Shown here: positions 1-7,925 of the stretch, piece after piece
How the letters are laid out: each line of letters opens with the position of its first letter
Numbering within the stretch: the first letter of the stretch is position 1
From: Alcaligenaceae bacterium UBA6179
GTDB lineage: Bacteria; Pseudomonadota; Gammaproteobacteria; Burkholderiales; Burkholderiaceae_B
Length of the DNA: 14,532 bases
Reading direction: 5' to 3'
NCBI GenBank assembly: GCA_002422175.1
Contig: DITR01000016.1
Span: 1-14,532 of the forward strand
Translations under genes and position numbers: made by a program
Notes under the pieces: generated by a model
What the model saw: the letters and a program-made list of their open reading frames with translations, nothing else
Database searches by the model: none
What the model was told of the DNA's origin: nothing

Positions 1-498
1 GTGTGGACTTTAGGTGCCGACATTGACACCGATGCCTTAGCACCTGGCCATGCCATGAAATTTGGTATGGACGTGATCGCCCGTCATTGCCTTGAATCAG
101 TCATACCTCACTTCGCTACAGATGTTCGAGCCGGAGATGTGATTATTGCTGGCCCTCATTTTGGTATTGGCTCATCGCGCGAACAAGCTGCAGCCGTATT
201 AGTGATGCATGGCGTAACAGCGGTGATTGCACCCAGTTATAACGGCTTGTTTTTTAGAAATGCCTTTAACGTAGGCTTGTTGTTATTAACCTGCCCCCAT
301 ATTATTAAGCGCCCTCATTTGACTGTTCGCTTAGATATTCACGACGCGAGACAACCCCTTGTCATCACGGAACAAGGTGAAACGTTAGCCTGTGAACCCA
401 TACCTGAATTTTTATTAAATCGTGTCAAACACGGTGGTTTATTAAACGAATTAAGACATCAATTATCTCGGACTCAACATGAACAACACGACGCTTGA
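1..498 (+). CDS. LeuD/aconitase-type hydro-lyase small subunit (5'-partial)
   Basis: Swivel-domain small subunit of a two-subunit dehydratase/isomerase of the isopropylmalate isomerase, homoaconitase, maleate or dimethylmaleate hydratase type. It would pair with a LeuC-like 4Fe-4S large subunit, presumably encoded just upstream of the window. Visible family signatures are DIDTDALAPG near the start, HFGIGSSRE (residues 53-61 of the visible part) and the following FFRNAFNVGL. The frame is open from base 1, and the first codon (GTG) falls where family members still have a few residues ahead (the K/R-V-W of the N-terminus), so the true start is probably outside the window. The segment after DIDTDALAPG reads HAMKFGMD, not the R-Y-L seen in typical LeuD proteins. 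That segment affects substrate choice in this family, so a substrate other than isopropylmalate is plausible. The 3' end overlaps hyuB by 20 bp, implying translational coupling. Family is certain; substrate is unknown. Confidence 0.85.
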   Translation: MWTLGADIDTDALAPGHAMKFGMDVIARHCLESVIPHFATDVRAGDVIIAGPHFGIGSSREQAAAVLVMHGVTAVIAPSYNGLFFRNAFNVGLLLLTCPHIIKRPHLTVRLDIHDARQPLVITEQGETLACEPIPEFLLNRVKHGGLLNELRHQLSRTQHEQHDA

Positions 499-2149
499 CT
501 CGGTGACCCTAGCGGTTTTGAAAGGCCGGTTAGAGCAAATTGCTGACGAAATGGACGCCACGCTTTACCGTAGCGCCTTTAACCCCATCATTGCTGAAGC
601 CCACGATGCTTGTCATGGCATTTATGACGCCCTGACCGGCGACACCATGATTCAAGGCAAATCAGGTTTACCCGTGTTTGTCGGTGCTATGGCATTTGCC
701 GTGCGTGCTGCTATGCGAGTTGCCGCATCACAAGGGGGTATGCAAGCGGGTGATGTTTGGTTATTTAACGACCCTTACGAAGGGGGCACGCATGCTAACG
801 ACTTTAAACTGGTTAAACCCATTTTTGTTGGGCAACAGTTGGTATGTTTTCTAGCCTCGGCTGCCCACTGGCATGACATTGGGGGCGCCGTACCGGGTAA
901 TTACAACCCTTCTGCTACCGAGTGCTGGCAAGAGGCGGTTCAAATTCCACCCGTGCGCATTATGGTTAATCATGTCATGAGCGCTGATGTATTGGCAATT
1001 TTGAAAGCTAATACGCGTCTACCTGACAGCTTATGGGGTGACTTAAATGGTCAACTTGCGGCGCTGGAATTGGGTGATACGCGTCTTAAAACCTTGTTTG
1101 AACAATACGGCATTGATCTCATTTTAGAGACGATGGCGGCACTGCGTACAAGTGCCCGACAGCTCATGCGTGCACAAATCAATTCTTTACCTGACGGTCA
1201 CTATCACTTTGAAGACACGCTTGATAATGATGGGGTGGTTGATCAACCCTTAACGATTAGTCTTGATATGACTGTGCAGGGTGAACGTTTGACACTTGAT
1301 TTTTCCAATACATCACCCGCCTGTGCAGGGCCTGTCAATATTTCTCGAGCCACTGCCGTAGCAGCCTGCTATGTTGCCCTTAAGCACGTGTTTCCAGATG
1401 TGCCCGCAAACGCAGGTGTGCTTGATGCCGTTGACATGGTGATGCCTGAAGGCCTTCTGATTACCGCGCAACGACCTCGTCCAGTGGGCGGTTATACGGA
1501 AACGATCTTGCGCATGATTGATGTCATTTTTAGTGCCGTTGCGTTAGCTGAGCCGACCCGTGGCGTTGCACAGGCGTATGGCACCATCAACGCCTTATCT
1601 ATCGCGGGTCATCGCAGCGATGCAGCGCGTGCGGGACAAAGATGGGTCATGTTTAGCTTCTTTGGTGGCGGGCATGGCGGTCATGCGGCGGGTGATGGTT
1701 TGAATCATGGCAACGCGCCTATTTCTACTGCGACCATTCCACCACTTGAAATTTTAGAGGCAGCTTACCCTGTGCGTTTCACCCAGTGGTCATTGCGACC
1801 TGATTCAGGCGGCGATGGTCAATATCGTGGCGGTTTAGGTGCGATCTATGAGATCGAGTTACTTGAAACCGCAGCACAAGCCTTTATTTTTGGTGAACGT
1901 GCGCGTGCAGCACCCAAAGGTATTGCAGGCGGTCATGAAGGAGCATTAAATAAATTCAGTTATCACACCCAAGGGGCTTGGCATGTGCCCCCAATGGGTT
2001 CAAAAATGTTGGGTATTCAACTTGTTCAAGGTGACAAAGTACGACTTGAAACACCCGGTGGAGGAGGCTATGGCTCGCCAGCAAAGCGCGACCCTGGGGC
2101 GCGTCAATATGACAGTTTCAGCGGTTATGTCACAGGAGTCAAACCATGA
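479..2149 (+). CDS. hyuB: Hydantoinase B / 5-oxoprolinase beta-type subunit (HyuB family)
   Basis: The 556-residue product has the length and motifs of the HyuB family, which works with HyuA in ATP-dependent opening of cyclic amides: N-methylhydantoin, 5-oxoproline and caprolactam in characterised relatives. Related pairs carboxylate ketones. The N-terminus holds the conserved E-M-x-x-x-L-x-R-S/T-A region (24-33). The core GD(91)-NDPYEGGTHAND (97-108) and the AHWHDIGG block (129-136) are intact, and the C-terminus carries a glycine-rich GGGGYG (about 527-532). No signal peptide is seen, so it is cytoplasmic. The start lies inside the preceding gene with no clear Shine-Dalgarno sequence, so translation is probably coupled. 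The end overlaps hyuA by ATGA. The order B then A is the reverse of the common A-B order. The actual substrate cannot be deduced. Confidence 0.93.
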   Translation: MNNTTLDSVTLAVLKGRLEQIADEMDATLYRSAFNPIIAEAHDACHGIYDALTGDTMIQGKSGLPVFVGAMAFAVRAAMRVAASQGGMQAGDVWLFNDPYEGGTHANDFKLVKPIFVGQQLVCFLASAAHWHDIGGAVPGNYNPSATECWQEAVQIPPVRIMVNHVMSADVLAILKANTRLPDSLWGDLNGQLAALELGDTRLKTLFEQYGIDLILETMAALRTSARQLMRAQINSLPDGHYHFEDTLDNDGVVDQPLTISLDMTVQGERLTLDFSNTSPACAGPVNISRATAVAACYVALKHVFPDVPANAGVLDAVDMVMPEGLLITAQRPRPVGGYTETILRMIDVIFSAVALAEPTRGVAQAYGTINALSIAGHRSDAARAGQRWVMFSFFGGGHGGHAAGDGLNHGNAPISTATIPPLEILEAAYPVRFTQWSLRPDSGGDGQYRGGLGAIYEIELLETAAQAFIFGERARAAPKGIAGGHEGALNKFSYHTQGAWHVPPMGSKMLGIQLVQGDKVRLETPGGGGYGSPAKRDPGARQYDSFSGYVTGVKP

Positions 2150-4209
2150 CACAGCATAAAAAATTAGGTGTCATGATCGGTGTTGATGTAGGCGGTACCT
2201 TTACCGACCTTTTTTTTCTAGATGAAGGTAACGCACAGGTTGAGATCATAAAAGTACCTTCAACGCGTGGTCAAGAAGCCGTTGGGTTTATGCAAGGCAT
2301 CAAAAAAACGCAATCAGATCAACACACCGATGCCAGCCACATCACCACGATTGTGCACGGTACAACGGTGGGCACTAATGCTTTGCTTGAACGCAAGGTT
2401 GCTCGCACGGGTTTGATCACCACCCGTGGCTTTCGTGATGTGCTTGAAATGCGTCGCCGCGATAGACCCCAAACCTGGGGGCTGAGAGGGCATTTTGAAC
2501 CCATCATTGAACGTGGCGATCGGCTTGAGGTTAATGAACGCGTGTTGGCCAACGGTGATATTCATACCCCTGTTAATGTGGAACAAGTCAAAGCCGCCAC
2601 ACAGCAACTATTATCACAAGGTTGCGAAGCAGTTTGTGTGTTTTTTATCAATACTTATGCCAATGCACTAAACGAACAAATCGCTGTCAAAGCAGTACGC
2701 GACATTTGGCCTAATGCATTTGTGACGTCAGCTGCCGAGGTTTTACCTGAAATACGTGAATTTGAGCGTGCCTCAACCGCGAGCTTAAACGCGGCCCTTC
2801 AACCTGTTGTTGGCAGCTACCTTGAGAGACTAGAGCACGATTTAAAAGCTGAACAATTTAAGGGCGAATTACTGATCGTTCAAAGTAATGGCGGCATCAT
2901 GTCTCGCCAAACAGCTTGCGACTTACCGATACGCACTGCCCTTTCAGGTCCCGCAGCAGGTGTGATTGCCTGCGCAGCTATTGCGACTGAAGCAGGGTAT
3001 CCAAACGTCATCACCGGCGACATCGGTGGCACATCCTTTGATGTGTCGCTCATTGCTGAAGGTCAAACTGCTTTAGCCAGCCAAACCAGTATTGCTTTTG
3101 GTATGGTGGTGCGCTCACCCATGATTCAAATTGAAACAATTGGTGCAGGTGGGGGCTCCATTGCAAAGGTTGATGCCAGTGGCATGTTGCAAGTCGGTCC
3201 GGAATCAGCCGGAAGCAACCCTGGCCCCGCATGCTATGGTCGGGGCAATGTGCGACCGACCGTCACGGATGCAAACGTTGTTTTAGGTCGTATTGCGGCT
3301 GAGCGCCCTTTGGGTGGTGGTTTATTAGGCGCGCTCGATTTGAAGCTGGCTCTTCAAGCCATTGAAACTGACGTTGCGAAACCGCTAGGCTTGTCGATAT
3401 TGGCCGCTGCAGAAGCCATTTTGACTGTTGCCAATGCCAAAATGGCGGGTGCCATGCGCTTGGTTTCAATTGAAAAGGGTCATGATCCACGCACTTTTGC
3501 TTACATGCCGTTTGGTGGTGGGGGTGGGTTGCATGTTTGCGCGATGATGCGAGAAGTGGGTGTCGTCACAGGTATTGTGCCGCGCTACCCAGGTGTGACC
3601 TCGGCATTAGGTTGTGTGATGGCAGATATGCGCCACGACGCTGTACAAACCTTAAACATTGCGCTCAATATGCTTGATATCGCATCGTTGACTGAGTTGA
3701 TCGACACCCTTTCCCAACAATGCCAAGCAAGACTTGATTCAGCGGGCGTGCATTTTGCCGAGATTCGAGAATCGATTGCATTTGATATGCTCTACCAAGG
3801 TCAAACGCATACTGTAAGTGTTTCAGTGCAACGCCAAGACCTCTCATTAAAGGCCTTACAACAGGCATTTGAACGAACATATCAACATGATTTTGGGCGC
3901 ATTCTAGACAATATTCCCATCAGGGTTTTAAATTTGCGATATGCCTTGATTGGTGTTCGACCTAAATTTGATTTGTCATGGCTAGCGCCTAAAGGGGCGG
4001 GTCAAACTCAGGCGTTAGGTACTCAGCAAGTCTATATCAATGGCCAGTGGGTCACGGCACCCCGATTTGCTCGCCTTGAGTTGCCTGTTGGTCATGTTGT
4101 AGAAGGGCCTGCTATTTTTGAACAAGGCGACACAACTGTTTGGCTTGAACCCAAGCACCAAGCCCATGTGGATCGTTTGGGTAACCTCATTATTAAACCG
4201 ACTGCATAA
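2146..4209 (+). CDS. hyuA: Hydantoinase A / 5-oxoprolinase alpha-type subunit (HyuA family)
   Basis: The 687-residue partner of HyuB is the ATP-binding subunit of the hydantoinase/oxoprolinase complex. It carries the ASKHA-type phosphate loop DVGGTFTD (14-21), the IVHGTTVGTNALLER segment typical of the HyuA N-terminal domain, and the second loop GDIGGTSFD (about 291-299). The glycine-rich PFGGGGGLHVC (about 455-465) and a C-terminal beta-rich domain ending in GPAIFEQGDTTVWLEP complete it. Length and domain order fit a full, intact protein. In studied systems ATP phosphorylates the cyclic amide carbonyl oxygen before ring hydrolysis; that is family knowledge, not shown here. It overlaps hyuB by 4 bp, and its TAA abuts the ATG of the next gene with no spacer, so the five-gene run is almost certainly one transcript. 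Acetone- or acetophenone-carboxylase-like activity is an alternative, but the extra subunits of those enzymes are not seen. Confidence 0.93.
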   Translation: MTQHKKLGVMIGVDVGGTFTDLFFLDEGNAQVEIIKVPSTRGQEAVGFMQGIKKTQSDQHTDASHITTIVHGTTVGTNALLERKVARTGLITTRGFRDVLEMRRRDRPQTWGLRGHFEPIIERGDRLEVNERVLANGDIHTPVNVEQVKAATQQLLSQGCEAVCVFFINTYANALNEQIAVKAVRDIWPNAFVTSAAEVLPEIREFERASTASLNAALQPVVGSYLERLEHDLKAEQFKGELLIVQSNGGIMSRQTACDLPIRTALSGPAAGVIACAAIATEAGYPNVITGDIGGTSFDVSLIAEGQTALASQTSIAFGMVVRSPMIQIETIGAGGGSIAKVDASGMLQVGPESAGSNPGPACYGRGNVRPTVTDANVVLGRIAAERPLGGGLLGALDLKLALQAIETDVAKPLGLSILAAAEAILTVANAKMAGAMRLVSIEKGHDPRTFAYMPFGGGGGLHVCAMMREVGVVTGIVPRYPGVTSALGCVMADMRHDAVQTLNIALNMLDIASLTELIDTLSQQCQARLDSAGVHFAEIRESIAFDMLYQGQTHTVSVSVQRQDLSLKALQQAFERTYQHDFGRILDNIPIRVLNLRYALIGVRPKFDLSWLAPKGAGQTQALGTQQVYINGQWVTAPRFARLELPVGHVVEGPAIFEQGDTTVWLEPKHQAHVDRLGNLIIKPTA

Positions 4210-4803
4210 ATGATGAAGACTGCTCTGATTGTCATCGACTTACAAAACGATTTTCTCTCTGAACAAGGGGCCTACGCACGGGGTAATTGCCTGAACCCTG
4301 CTGCCTTAGCGCTGCCAGAACGCATACTTGAGGTGGCCAAAGTCATTAAACAACATGGCGGTTTAGTTGTGGCTAGCCAATTTACCCTTTGGCCAGACAC
4401 GCAAGGGCAGCCAATGATTTCACCGCATCTTAAGCAGTTACGGCCCTTTTTGCGTAAAGGTGACTTTGCGCCTGGCAGTCACGGGCAAGCTTGTGTTGAT
4501 CTATTGAAACCCGTCATTGATGTCGCCGTTCAAAAAGTAGCCTACTCGGCTTTCTTCAACACTCAGCTTGATTGGTTACTGAAAAAGAACAATATCGCCA
4601 GAGTCGTCGTTTGCGGCATTGTGACCAATGGTGGTGTTGCCAGCAGCGTGCGTGATGCGCACATGCGTGATTACGATACTTGGGTACTGAGCGATGGTTG
4701 TGCGGCGTTTAGTCAGACAACACACGACATCGCTTTAGCTGACATGCAAACGGTTGCTCAGGTCACCACGTGTCAAAAATTTATAGCTGAGATTCAACAG
4801 TAG
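4210..4803 (+). CDS. Isochorismatase-fold hydrolase lacking the usual cysteine nucleophile
   Basis: The 197-residue protein has the isochorismatase/cysteine-hydrolase fold: ALIVIDLQNDF at the N-terminus with the catalytic-position Asp10, Lys109 in K-x-x-x-SAF, and the GIVTNGGVASSVRDA block (136-150). In amidases of this fold (nicotinamidase, N-carbamoylsarcosine amidase, maleamate amidase) the block contains N-x-C-V and the Cys is the nucleophile. Here that position is Gly142 (codon GGT), as in true isochorismatases such as EntB and PhzD, which hydrolyse a vinyl ether without a Cys. Cys135 is nearby but outside the motif. The protein may therefore hydrolyse an enol/vinyl ether or an unusual substrate, or be a non-covalent amidase; simple annotation as a cysteine hydrolase is doubtful. 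The ATG directly follows the hyuA stop; a second ATG one codon later is equally possible. Confidence 0.87.
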   Translation: MMKTALIVIDLQNDFLSEQGAYARGNCLNPAALALPERILEVAKVIKQHGGLVVASQFTLWPDTQGQPMISPHLKQLRPFLRKGDFAPGSHGQACVDLLKPVIDVAVQKVAYSAFFNTQLDWLLKKNNIARVVVCGIVTNGGVASSVRDAHMRDYDTWVLSDGCAAFSQTTHDIALADMQTVAQVTTCQKFIAEIQQ

Positions 4804-4805
4804 AT

Positions 4806-6212
4806 ATGGCATTTAACGTTAAAACTGACCCGCAATTTCAAGCTGAAATTCACACCCCCGTGATAATTGTTGGGGCAGGTGCGTGTGGCTTGACTACGGC
4901 ACTGACCCTTTTAAAGCATCACGTTGATTGTGTGGTGATTGAGCGTGATTCAACGCCCAGTGGGTCAACAAGCCTATCTTCTGGGTTTATACCTGCGGCA
5001 GGTACACAAGCTCAAAAACGCTTGAGCATTGAAGACTCACCCGCGCAGTTTGCTCAAGATATTCAACATAAAGCCCACCACACTGCCGCCCCGCATCTAG
5101 TTAAAACTTACATCGAGGCGATTGCTCCCACCCTTGATTTTTTAGAAAATGACCATGGTTTTAAATGGGAGATTTTGTCTGATTTTCTATACCCAGGTCA
5201 TCACCAATACCGCATGCACACACTCAGCGCTAAGACTGGAGAAGCATTGGTTCAGGCTTTAGAGTCAGCCTGCAAAAAAGGGGACATACCCATTTTGACA
5301 TCAGCATGTGTGAACACACTTTGGGTTGATGAGCATCAACGTGTTTTAGGGGTAAGCCTTCAACGGCCTACTGGTGAGGTTGAACGTATCAGCTGTGACG
5401 CCATCGTATTAGCCTGTAACGGTTATGGTGGCAACCCTGAATTGGTCAAACAATTTATACCCGAGATGGTACATGCTACCTTTGGTGGCCATACGGGCAA
5501 TGATGGCGCAGCCGTTCTATGGGCTCAGCAGCTTGGCCTTGAGTTAGCTGATATGGGGGCATACCAAGGCCATGGCTCGTGGGCTACGCCCCACGGCATC
5601 TTAATTACGTGGGCACTGATGGTTCAAGGCGGCATACAAGTTAATAAACTCGGGCTACGCTTTCATGATGAGTCGTGCGGATATTCAGAGGCGTCATTAG
5701 CCGTTTTACAACAACCTGACAGCATAGCTTGGCAAGTATTTGATCAAGAGATAGAAACCATCGCCCAAACCTTTCCTGATTACCGAAGCGCTTATGCGGC
5801 GGGCAGCGTGAAACGATGCGAAACCGTTGAACAACTTGCCTTGGTTTTGGGCTGCCCAGTCGAGCCGCTCAAGCAAACACTCGCAACGCTTGGCGGTGCT
5901 GAGCCTGACGGCTGGGGTCGGGTCACACAACGCGCCTTGGTCGCGCCCTACTTTACGATAAAAGTAACCGGCGCACTGTTTCATACCCAAGGTGGCCTAA
6001 ACGTTGACGCTCAGTGCCGTGCGCTTAACCCACAAGGCAACACCCTACCCAACCTTTGGGCAGCTGGGGGCGCAGCACGCGGTGTATCTGGCAACCATAT
6101 GAGCGGCTATTTATCTGGCAATGGTTTATTGAGTGCAATGGCTGGGGGCTTTGTGGCGGCGCTGTCTATAGCATCACAGTTAGGCCAAGAACCGTTAGAA
6201 ATATCACCTTGA
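4806..6212 (+). CDS. FAD-dependent oxidoreductase, fumarate-reductase/FAD_binding_2 family
   Basis: The 468-residue flavoprotein has an N-terminal Rossmann dinucleotide site: VGAGACG with Gly23, Gly25 and Gly28, followed by Glu46 of VIER for the ribose. STSLSSGFIPAAG (54-66) resembles the FAD-contacting S-x-x-S-G segment of fumarate reductase, 3-ketosteroid dehydrogenase and tricarballylate dehydrogenase-like enzymes. DAIVLACNGYGGN marks the second FAD contact. The C-terminal LFHTQGGLNVD, NLWAAGGA and GYLSGNGLLSAMAGG are typical of the soluble members. No signal peptide, haem motif or Fe-S motif is present, so it is probably cytoplasmic, passing electrons to an unknown acceptor or reducing/oxidising a C-C bond next to a carboxylate or ketone. 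The gene begins 2 bp after the preceding stop and ends the plus-strand operon. The reaction is inferred from family and context only. Confidence 0.88.
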   Translation: MAFNVKTDPQFQAEIHTPVIIVGAGACGLTTALTLLKHHVDCVVIERDSTPSGSTSLSSGFIPAAGTQAQKRLSIEDSPAQFAQDIQHKAHHTAAPHLVKTYIEAIAPTLDFLENDHGFKWEILSDFLYPGHHQYRMHTLSAKTGEALVQALESACKKGDIPILTSACVNTLWVDEHQRVLGVSLQRPTGEVERISCDAIVLACNGYGGNPELVKQFIPEMVHATFGGHTGNDGAAVLWAQQLGLELADMGAYQGHGSWATPHGILITWALMVQGGIQVNKLGLRFHDESCGYSEASLAVLQQPDSIAWQVFDQEIETIAQTFPDYRSAYAAGSVKRCETVEQLALVLGCPVEPLKQTLATLGGAEPDGWGRVTQRALVAPYFTIKVTGALFHTQGGLNVDAQCRALNPQGNTLPNLWAAGGAARGVSGNHMSGYLSGNGLLSAMAGGFVAALSIASQLGQEPLEISP

Positions 6213-6283
6213 TTGACACAGCGACTCACATAAGCCTGTCATGCATATGAAGCGAAGCTCATACTCAAAACTCATTATTTATT

Positions 6284-6289
6284 AAAGGA
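6284..6289 (+). promoter_or_regulatory. Shine-Dalgarno site of the tautomerase-NTF2 fusion gene
   Basis: AAAGGA lies 6 nt ahead of the ATG at 6296. It is one of few clear ribosome-binding sites on the plus strand here and shows that this gene is translated independently of the operon that ends 83 bp upstream. Confidence 0.6.
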
Positions 6290-6295
6290 ATCATC

Positions 6296-6856
6296 ATGCC
6301 CACCACACAAATTACATTGTTACCTGGCTACGAAAAACCGATACAAGCTCGGCTCGTAGAGAGAGTTTCAAATGCAGTACGTTCCGTTGTGCCCGCTACT
6401 GAAGCAGGGACCATCACATTCATATCAGAAGCCTCGACGTATATGCGCGATGGCCGTGTACTTGATCAAGGCAATGCCAATCTGCTTGACGCAGAAGAAA
6501 TCGTGCGAGCTTTTTTAGCCGCCATGCAGTCACGCAATCTTGACCTCGCAAAAACGTTTTTAGCACCAGATTTTGTGATGTGCTTTCCAGGTAAAGCTCA
6601 ATTTAAAAAGCTTGAGGAATTAGTGCAATGGGGTAAACAGCGTTACCAAAATGTCGGCAAGGTAATTGACAGCATCGAGCAGTCTTGGCAACGCGACAGC
6701 ACGACTGTGTATTGCTTTGGCACCTTATACGGCGAGTGGCCTGATGGCAAACCGTTTGAAGGCATTCGATTTATTGATCGCTTTAAAGTAGTTAATAATC
6801 TGTTGGTGACACAAGATGTTTGGAATGATATTGCCGAAGTTCGCTCAACGCTTTAG
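6296..6856 (+). CDS. Two-domain protein: 4-OT-like tautomerase fused to SnoaL/NTF2-like domain
   Basis: The 186-residue protein begins MPTTQITLLPGY. Pro2 would be the N-terminal proline base of the 4-oxalocrotonate tautomerase superfamily after removal of Met. Residues 1 to about 60 match the length and pattern of one tautomerase unit (beta strand, helix LVERVSNAV, beta strand TITFISEAS). From about residue 65, EEIVRAFLAAMQSRNLDLAKTFLAPDFVMCFPGK, the VYCFGTLYGEWPDGKPF strand and IRFIDRFKVVNNLLVTQDVWND form a typical SnoaL/NTF2-like cone fold, used by small isomerases, cyclases and hydrolases. Both halves share one frame with no internal stop. A good Shine-Dalgarno site precedes the ATG. Function is unknown; a keto-enol isomerisation or dehalogenase-like step in the neighbouring pathway is an inference. 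Its stop lies 1 bp from the convergent asparaginase stop. Confidence 0.8.
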   Translation: MPTTQITLLPGYEKPIQARLVERVSNAVRSVVPATEAGTITFISEASTYMRDGRVLDQGNANLLDAEEIVRAFLAAMQSRNLDLAKTFLAPDFVMCFPGKAQFKKLEELVQWGKQRYQNVGKVIDSIEQSWQRDSTTVYCFGTLYGEWPDGKPFEGIRFIDRFKVVNNLLVTQDVWNDIAEVRSTL

Positions 6857-6857
6857 G

Positions 6858-7862
6858 CTAAGCACCCTGCTGATTAAATAACGTTTGTAGCGCCACATGA
6901 TCGCGTGTTTTAAGTAACGCAAGCATCAGTAAAATACGAGACTTGGTTGCACTGAGATACGCGCTTTGAATCAAACTGTAGTTTTCATCTAAATGATTGT
7001 AATTAGGTGTGACTGCGCCACTGGGTAAACGGGTGCTACGCACAATCACCACCCCTTTTTGTATGGCTTTTTGTAATATGGTGCCCCAGGCTTGAGGTAA
7101 ATTGCCGGCACCTAGCCCACCCAAAACTAAGCCTTGTGGCGTGTCATGATCAAGCATTGCATTTAACAATGATGTATTAAAACCAACATGACAAAACTGC
7201 AAGGCGACCTGAGGTAGCACGTCACCCTCGTTCAGAGCTAAGCCTGAAAAAATACGTTGTGTGGCGCCACCTTCAGCATCACGCCAGCGCACTTGCCCAG
7301 ATGATATGCAGCCTAGTGGCGCACCATCTTTTGCAGCAAAAGCATCAACCCCCGATGTACAAAACTTGGTAACTTGTTTAGCGCTGAATATCTGATCATT
7401 CATCACCACCATCACGCCCCGCCCTGCAGCACCCGCATCTTGGGTTAAAGCAATCGCGTTGTAAAGATTCATAGGGCCGTCTGCACTTAAAGCTGATGCA
7501 GAGCGCATTGAACCGACGAGCACCAAAGGTTTAGGCGAGGTGTGCAACAAATCTAAAAAATAAGCCGTTTCTTCTAAGGAGTCAGTGCCATGTGTGATGA
7601 CAACACCACTTATATCACTACGAGCTAAGGCTTGAGTGACCGCTTTAAGCAATATTAACCAACGATCATGGGTCATATCAACACTATCAATATTAAAAAC
7701 TTGCTCAGAGGTCAATTGAGCATGCTCTGAAAGCTCTGGCATACGTTCAAGCATAGCGCCAATAGGCAGTGAGCCAGCCACGTAGGCACGAGCTGTAGAC
7801 GACGCAGCGACCCCTGCGATGGTGCCGCCTGTTGCTATGACGTGTACAGTGGGTTGAGACAT
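6858..7862 (-). CDS. L-asparaginase (type II-like catalytic domain, no signal peptide)
   Basis: Numbered from the ATG at 7862, this 334-residue protein carries the asparaginase hallmarks: ATGGTIAG with nucleophile Thr14, Tyr27 in the flexible lid, Ser60 (IDSVDM), HGTDSLEET with Thr93-Asp94, and the Lys of VTKFCTSGVDAF. These align with Thr12, Tyr25, Ser58, Thr89-Asp90 and Lys162 of the Escherichia coli periplasmic enzyme, so the active site is complete. Unlike that enzyme it lacks a signal peptide, so it should act in the cytoplasm, converting asparagine or a related amide to the acid plus ammonia. The frame extends to a GTG at 7874 adding four residues; neither start has a good Shine-Dalgarno sequence, and ATG was preferred. 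Its setting among amide-processing genes suggests the substrate may be a pathway amide and not asparagine itself (inference). Confidence 0.92.
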   Translation of the reverse strand: MSQPTVHVIATGGTIAGVAASSTARAYVAGSLPIGAMLERMPELSEHAQLTSEQVFNIDSVDMTHDRWLILLKAVTQALARSDISGVVITHGTDSLEETAYFLDLLHTSPKPLVLVGSMRSASALSADGPMNLYNAIALTQDAGAAGRGVMVVMNDQIFSAKQVTKFCTSGVDAFAAKDGAPLGCISSGQVRWRDAEGGATQRIFSGLALNEGDVLPQVALQFCHVGFNTSLLNAMLDHDTPQGLVLGGLGAGNLPQAWGTILQKAIQKGVVIVRSTRLPSGAVTPNYNHLDENYSLIQSAYLSATKSRILLMLALLKTRDHVALQTLFNQQGA

Positions 7863-7925
7863 ATAATGATTCACTTAATCAAAGAATTTAGATTTGAATT
7901 TATTTTACGGGCAGCTTAAGCAGAT

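Noticed and set aside
2350..2358. ATTGTGCAC, a partial match to the GntR palindrome inside hyuA
   Set aside because: It encodes the conserved IVHGTT motif of HyuA, so the bases are explained by protein constraint, and the second half of the palindrome is missing.
4210..4803. Annotation as nicotinamidase or maleamate amidase (NicF-like)
   Set aside because: The catalytic cysteine required by those enzymes is Gly142 here.
6213..6218. TTGACA resembling a -35 box ahead of the tautomerase fusion gene
   Set aside because: No acceptable -10 box occurs 16-18 bp downstream, so a promoter cannot be supported.
6850..6863. GCTT...AAGC inverted repeat at the convergent junction of fusion gene and asparaginase
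   Set aside because: The stem is only 4 bp with no T-run, and it lies within the coding ends, so it is not called a terminator.
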